DNA of 64,000 nt from Phyllobacterium calauticae (GTDB lineage Bacteria; Pseudomonadota; Alphaproteobacteria; Rhizobiales; Rhizobiaceae), in assembly GCF_019991125.1 (NCBI RefSeq), contig NZ_JAGENB010000009.1, positions 80,058-144,057 on the forward strand, given 5' to 3'. Shown in pieces: positions 59,638 through 64,000 of the stretch. How positions within the stretch are numbered: the stretch's first letter is position 1; every line of letters starts with the position of its first letter. Made by a program: the position numbers and the translations under genes. Below the pieces are notes generated by a model. That model was given only the letters and a program-made list of their open reading frames with translations. It was not told the origin of the DNA and did not search any database.

Positions 59638-59979
59638 GATGGTTAAGAGCAATCTAAATGAACGCGCCGTAGGATATTTAAAAATTTCACTGTTTTTACG
59701 ATAGGGACGCTAAAGCAGTTTTGCTGCCGCGCGAAAGGCACGATAACACTGCGACTTGGAGGTATACTTTCCAATTGGCTCGCGGCCCTGGAACGCTCCT
59801 TTTACCGCGTTTTAAATGATGCAGCACGCCTTTTATTCCGAGGTTGGGTTTTCATTATATGGTGAGAGAGAGAGTGCTCCGGCACACTGTTGGCCGAACT
59901 AAAATCGGAACTTTCACGGCTTGGCGGGGCAATATCAGTTCAATTGATAGAAACCTTTCGCACGCGGCTCGCTCCCATT
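59638..59979. other. Intergenic region without a gene
   Basis: About 340 bases with no supported frame, ending at the promoter-like element of the DUF2252 gene. Confidence 0.4.
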
Positions 59980-60004
59980 GGAACATAGTTGCTACATGCA
60001 GGTT
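59980..60004 (+). promoter_or_regulatory. EcfG-like promoter of the DUF2252 gene
   Basis: GGAAC at 59980-59984 and GGTT at 60001-60004, 16-base spacer; one base off CGTT. It is 33 bases upstream of the start at 60038. Confidence 0.55.
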
Positions 60005-60037
60005 ATTGGCGGGAATAGAGAGAGGAATATTTTTGCC

Positions 60038-61255
60038 ATGTCTCAAATGGATTCCGCTGTTCAACCAACAGAACGGTCAGAATGTCTGAAACGTATCCAG
60101 GAAAAAAAGATGGCTGTTTCCGCCGAGAGTTACGTTAGAGGCAGCACATTGTCTTTCTATAATTGGCTCCGGAACCTCAAAGATAATCAACTGCCGAAGA
60201 GCCCACCCATCTGGATTTGCGGCGATTGTCACTATGGCAACCTGGGACCGACGGTCAGCAAAAATGGTGACTTGGCAATCTTGATACGCGACTTCGATCA
60301 AACGGTCATTGGCAATGCCGCTTATGATATAATTCGCCTTGCTCTGTCTTTCGTAATGGCCGCCCGCGGTTCAGATTTGTCCGGCGTTACCACCACGGTT
60401 ATGTTGGCCCGAATTCTGGACGATTACCAAACTGCCTTTTTGCCGCGCTCCAGCAAAGTATCCTTTAGGCCTGACGCAATAGCAAAGATAATGCATCAGG
60501 CATCTCGTCGAACCTGGAAGAATTTGGTCTCAGATCAAATGGAAGGCAAACAACGGGTATTACCCTTAGGGCCAAGGTTTTGGCCACTGTCAGAAGACGA
60601 ACGTACCGCGCTCGCGCTTATGTTCGAAGGAGAGGATTTGCGGAAACTGGTTACCCTGATCAGTTCACGGCCAGACGATGACGCCATCGAACTGTTGGAC
60701 GCGGCGTATTGGCGAAAAGGTTGCAGTTCCCTGGGGTTGTTGAGGGTAGCCGCACTGGTGAAGGTAGGAAAAGGTAAAAATCGTCACTTTTGCCTTATTG
60801 ATATCAAGGAAGCTGTTGCACCGAACGCACCTCAAACAGTTCATTGCCAGAGCGGCAAAAGTCATGCGGATCGGGTTGTAGAGGGTGCCAGGCATCTTTC
60901 CCCATATTTGGGGGATCGAATGCTAAGCACGTCCCTATTGAGGAAGGCGGTTTTTGTGAGAGAGTTACGCCCTCAAGACCTCAAAATACAAATAGACAAG
61001 CTTACCCGAGATGAAGCGACCGATATTGCTGGTTATTTAGCCTTCATAATCGGGAAAAGTCATGCGCGGCAGTTAACTGCGAAACAACGCAACGACTGGC
61101 TCAAAACGTTGAATGCTCCGAGCCTACGTGGAAATGGTGGGGCAGACTGGCTCTGGAAGAGCGTTTCTGCTCTGGTGGGATTACACGAAGTAGCCTACCT
61201 GGCTCACTGCCGGGAGTTTGCACTGTCCACTATTTTAGCAACCGGATTTCTGTGA
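60038..61255 (+). CDS. DUF2252 protein (kinase-like fold)
   Basis: A 405-residue DUF2252 protein. The conserved blocks are SFYNWLRN, IWICGDCHYGNLGP (an HGDxHxxN-type catalytic-loop look-alike), AILIRDFDQTVIGNAAYDIIRLALSF (metal-binding DFD), and later LIDIKEAVAP, ADRVVEGARHLSP and VRELRPQDLKIQ. The family is distantly related to aminoglycoside phosphotransferases; the substrate is unknown. ATG 60038 (MSQMDSAVQ) is used, since earlier in-frame ATGs at 59978 and 59996 lie in or before the promoter. Confidence 0.85.
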   Translation: MSQMDSAVQPTERSECLKRIQEKKMAVSAESYVRGSTLSFYNWLRNLKDNQLPKSPPIWICGDCHYGNLGPTVSKNGDLAILIRDFDQTVIGNAAYDIIRLALSFVMAARGSDLSGVTTTVMLARILDDYQTAFLPRSSKVSFRPDAIAKIMHQASRRTWKNLVSDQMEGKQRVLPLGPRFWPLSEDERTALALMFEGEDLRKLVTLISSRPDDDAIELLDAAYWRKGCSSLGLLRVAALVKVGKGKNRHFCLIDIKEAVAPNAPQTVHCQSGKSHADRVVEGARHLSPYLGDRMLSTSLLRKAVFVRELRPQDLKIQIDKLTRDEATDIAGYLAFIIGKSHARQLTAKQRNDWLKTLNAPSLRGNGGADWLWKSVSALVGLHEVAYLAHCREFALSTILATGFL

Positions 61256-62385
61256 TTTGTCGAGGAATTGTGTGCCCTTAGCCTGATCCGCGATAGCGCT
61301 GGGCGAGAACGGGCGTCGGGAAGACGCAGCCTTGAACGCGGCAAGCTGAGCGTCGGTGAGCCAATGGAGAAGCCGCGTGTCCTAGAAACATCTGTTGGTG
61401 TCTCGGCGGCTATTCGTCCGATTGCGCATCTGCGAGTCAGTTGGCCTTACGCGACGCAGCTGCATTGCAGCGGCACTGTCAGCGCCCAAGAGAATGGAAC
61501 CGCCTATAAGGATCAGAACCCATAGAAAATTTTCCATCACTGTCCAGCTGACTCATCAAGTGCTTGCGGAGCCGGCTTTCCTGGTGATGGTTGATTGATT
61601 GGCACCAGCCTAAAGAATGCGGCCAATGCGATGATCGCCACTCTCGCCTCGTTTGAGTCTCTTCGTTACTTTTTTGCGCCCGATCCCATAATTTGCCTAT
61701 TGCCAAGCCTATGCTGGCAGAAATACGCACGCGATATCCCCAGCGATCCGACCGGTTCGTCGGGTAACCGTGTCGACGCAACCCTACGAAGGGCGTACTT
61801 CTGCCGCCAGATCGTCTCCGCCATCTGAACGAGGGCGTGAATGCCTCACACGACCCGCGTTCCCGTCGCTGTGACCAGTGCCTCAACCCTGTCCTCAATG
61901 TAGAGGGGGCATGCGATAGATACTCTCATGCTTGAGAGCGACCCAAAGCAGCCGGGTTAGCGCCTCTATGGGAGATGCGTGCTGCCAATCGTGCACGACG
62001 GCCTGCTGCGCCCAGAAAAGGCACGATGGCATTGTTTACGTGACCATCATGTCGATGTCGCTTGGAGCAAGCTTTATAGGGTGGCGGAATGCGGCTGTTA
62101 AGATTGTTGTCATGGTTCCTGGATGGGTCTGCCGAAACGGGGTTGCAATTGTGTTTTTATGCCGTCCGCTCTGGAATCTCGCAAGCGGACGCCAACATAT
62201 CGAAACCCAAAGGTTGACAATCGTGCGGCTTCTCTGTACTCCTGTGACATCGATATTTGCTTGCTGAGCTTTGGTTACCGCGCGTTTGGCACCGCGCCCT
62301 GAACGAACTTTCCTTTCAAAAATCGCAACCGTCATCCGCAGCGTTTCGCGTTGCGGTCATTCAATATGCTATGAAAGGGTTCATT
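61256..62385. other. 1.1-kb stretch without an intact gene
   Basis: Only short frames in all registers. A minus-strand piece near 61280-61365 reads HWLTDAQLAAFKAASSRR, which resembles the start of IS5-type transposases, but nothing continues it. It looks like decayed mobile or accessory DNA. A cspA promoter should lie near its right end. Confidence 0.4.
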
Positions 62386-62595
62386 ATGACCACTGGCACA
62401 GTTAAATGGTTTAATTCCACAAAAGGCTTCGGCTTCATTCAGCCTGACAACGGCGGCGCTGATGCTTTCGTTCACATTTCCGCTGTTGAGCGCGCCGGAA
62501 TGCGTGAAATCGTCGAAGGCCAGAAGCTCGGGTACGATCTTGAGCGCGACAACAAGTCGGGCAAAATGTCTGCTTGTAACCTGCAGGCTGCTTAA
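62386..62595 (+). CDS. cspA: Cold-shock protein CspA family
   Basis: A 69-residue single cold-shock domain that binds single-stranded nucleic acid and melts RNA structure. RNP1-like KGFGFIQPD and RNP2-like DAFVHISAV are present, and the start is TTGTVKWFN. ATG 62386 has AAAGGG 6 bases upstream; ATG 62371 would add five residues. A terminator follows at 62657. Confidence 0.93.
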   Translation: MTTGTVKWFNSTKGFGFIQPDNGGADAFVHISAVERAGMREIVEGQKLGYDLERDNKSGKMSACNLQAA

Positions 62596-62656
62596 CTGAT
62601 ATCTGCTTTCCTTTGACCACGGATGTACTGGCACTGCCGAGAGCATGATATCAAGC

Positions 62657-62685
62657 AAGGTCAGGCAAATTGCCTGGCCTTTTTT
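62657..62685 (+). terminator. Terminator after cspA
   Basis: AAGGTCAGGC (62657-62666), loop AAATT, GCCTGGCCTT (62672-62681) with one G-T pair, then a T-run to 62685. Confidence 0.88.
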
Positions 62686-62723
62686 ATTATCGCGCGCTGA
62701 GCGCGCCCCACTCCAGGACCAAA

Positions 62724-62948
62724 ATGACACAGACATATAGCAAATCCCGCCAGCAGGCGGAGATTGCCTTCGGCAATGCTCAATCGCAGTATACGGCCCG
62801 AATCCATGCCGTTGTAGAGCATGATTCCGCTTTGCAGGATCGCGACGCGAAAACCCTTCGGCTGCGCGTAGCCCGTGAGGCAAAGGAATTACAGGATCGC
62901 CTGGCAGCGGCAGCTGCCCTTCTCGCCAAGCGCGGCCGGATCATCTGA
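62724..62948 (+). CDS. Small conserved protein downstream of cspA
   Basis: A 74-residue, highly charged helical protein (MTQTYSKSRQQAEIAFGNAQSQ, then DAKTLRLRVAREAKELQDRLAAAAALLAKRGR). Similar proteins are found after cspA in many Rhizobiales (from memory). Coiled-coil-like; function unknown. The short ribosome-binding site is GGA. Confidence 0.68.
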   Translation: MTQTYSKSRQQAEIAFGNAQSQYTARIHAVVEHDSALQDRDAKTLRLRVAREAKELQDRLAAAAALLAKRGRII

Positions 62949-63269
62949 TCTTCCGAGCCACCGACACCCCCAATTGTCGAAGCGCTCCGTTTACGCGCGA
63001 TGCATTCCAACATTCGTCCCGAGCTCCCAACATGATGAATGTCCCCAAGCTCCGTCCCGAAACTCTGCGCTATACGCTTCTTCTCAACGGAGAATTGGTC
63101 AGGTCATCGGCGATCATGCGGACCAATTTTGCTGGTGAGTGCCATCGCTCTCTCCTCCCGAAAGTGTGGCCTGCCATCCCAAACGTACGCGACCTGATCC
63201 ACGGTCACAGACCCGTGCGTCAGAGGTTCAGCAGGGAGTTGCCTGCCGCCTTGATGTTCGTAGAAACCG
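62949..63269. other. Intergenic region without a gene
   Basis: No frame with support in these ~320 bases; decayed upstream part of the diguanylate cyclase remnant is possible. Confidence 0.35.
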
Positions 63270-63645
63270 CGATTGGGATTGTTGCCTAAGGCAAGAAGGA
63301 TCAATCCTATTCGGCCGGTTTCCTCAAGGTCATCGACAACTTTTCCGAAGAGAGTGCTACCGACATTTCGACGCTGGTAGGTCTGGAGGATATAGTTGGC
63401 ATATACCTTATCTTCTTCTGCCCAACACGCCGCTGAGCACAGCCGTCGATTATGCCGAACGGATCCGATCCCAGATCGCTTCAGCGGAACACAAGTTAAG
63501 AAACGACAGAATCAGTGTAACGGTAAACGCCAGCGTGGCAGTCCTGTGCGTAAGTGTGTATCACATTGATGCCGTCATGAAGGCTTCGGACAAAGCACTC
63601 TATCGCGCGAAAAGCGGCGGACGAAACCGCGTTGAAACCGCGTGA
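63270..63645 (+). pseudogene. GGDEF (diguanylate cyclase) domain remnant
   Basis: The C-terminal half of a GGDEF domain is clear from ~63415: LPNTPLSTAVDYAERIRSQI, then RISVTVNASVAVLCVS and DKALYRAKSGGRNRVETA. Upstream, pieces such as GFLKVIDNFSEE (normally DHFKxIND-like) appear in a different frame, and the active-site GGDEF/GGEEF is replaced by SGGYSWH. There are frameshifts and no start, so it is not functional. Confidence 0.7.
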
Positions 63646-63873
63646 GCATTCCGGTAATGCAATGAAGACGCGTTGCCGGTTCCCACAAGGTCCAAAGTGG
63701 AGGCAATACTGCGCAGAGTTTTAATCCTCCCTAAACCTATTTGCAGCGCCTGGCTTGGAGCCGGCAAGGGACAACGACAAAGTTGAGGGGCGTTGACTGT
63801 TGCGAGGCGGCGGAACAATTCAGTGTTTGATCCGTTTTATAGTTGGGCTGACACCCCGTCAGTTGCTTGGCGC

Positions 63874-64000
63874 TGTTGATTTGCATTGAGAGCTGACCCG
63901 GGATTGCGGGAAAATATCACTGAGAATTGACCCATGTTTCAATCATCCCCTGTGGTTTCAGCGGGGGCACTGGAGTGATCGACATGGCGTTACTGAGCGT
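63874..64000 (+). mobile_element. Left end of an IS21-like element
   Basis: A probable terminus TGTTGATTTGCATTGAG starts near 63874. Two related terminal-repeat motifs follow, TGAGAGCTGACCC (63887-63899) and TGAGAATTGACCC (63921-63933), as in IS21-family ends. Then comes the start of an istA-like gene. The rest lies outside the window. Confidence 0.75.
63984..64000 (+). CDS. istA: IstA-like transposase, first codons only
   Basis: ATG 63984 with GGAG 9 bases upstream, reading MALLSV before the window ends; IstA proteins often begin this way. The position behind IS21-like terminal repeats supports it. Confidence 0.55.

Overview
This window looks like part of a conjugative plasmid (or a plasmid-like integrative element) from an alphaproteobacterium of the Hyphomicrobiales (Rhizobium/Brucella/Phyllobacterium-like). 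The reasons are an IalB-family protein, an HWE-family histidine kinase, DUF982, DUF736, DUF932, DUF4942, DUF2312 (GapR-like) and DUF6894 proteins, and promoters matching the alphaproteobacterial EcfG general-stress consensus. No rRNA, tRNA or CRISPR array was seen. All functions are read from the sequence alone; no database search was run.

Layout. 0-2 kb: a leftward response regulator / periplasmic molybdopterin-type protein / membrane sensor operon (sensor cut by the window edge), with two palindromic operators upstream. 2.3-3.3 kb: a winged-helix protein that may be the plasmid replication initiator, with an antisense, cloverleaf-like RNA and terminator across its leader. 3.4-6.3 kb: a small winged-helix protein and a plasmid-type DNA topoisomerase IA. 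6.3-10.3 kb: a leftward set of envelope and DNA-binding proteins, divergent from the type IV secretion operon. 10.5-24.8 kb: a complete VirB1-VirB11/VirD4 system with an embedded nuclease. 24.9-28.9 kb: a surface cassette (small secreted protein, trimeric autotransporter adhesin, IalB-like, DUF4189 and a winged-helix regulator). 29-35.4 kb: the mobilisation region (MOBP-type relaxase with LPD7 repeats, MobC, an oriT with an RP4-like nic core, a repeat-rich leading region, VirC1-like ParA, VirC2-like protein, GapR-like protein). 35.6-45.5 kb: plasmid maintenance genes (Phd/PemK-like toxin-antitoxin, ParB-like protein, DUF736, DUF4942/adenine methyltransferase, DUF932 and small hypotheticals).

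46.2-64 kb: an accessory island that starts with decayed DNA-repair genes (Ku and LigD remnants, later an exonuclease III remnant) and holds an HWE kinase, an NRAMP transporter, two DUF892 ferritin-like proteins, a topoisomerase IB with an in-frame stop, DUF982, DUF2252, CspA and several tiny genes. At least five of its genes or operons carry an exact GGAAC-N16-CGTT promoter and several more carry near matches, so the island looks like a plasmid-borne general-stress regulon. It ends in a GGDEF remnant and the left end of an IS21-like element.

Two observations stand out beyond gene content. First, a ~225-nt element occurs twice (upstream of the ParB-like gene and upstream of a small secreted protein gene); the copies share a 33-nt identical core and have compensatory base changes in several stems, which supports a conserved structured RNA. 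Second, EcfG-type promoters are concentrated in the accessory island.
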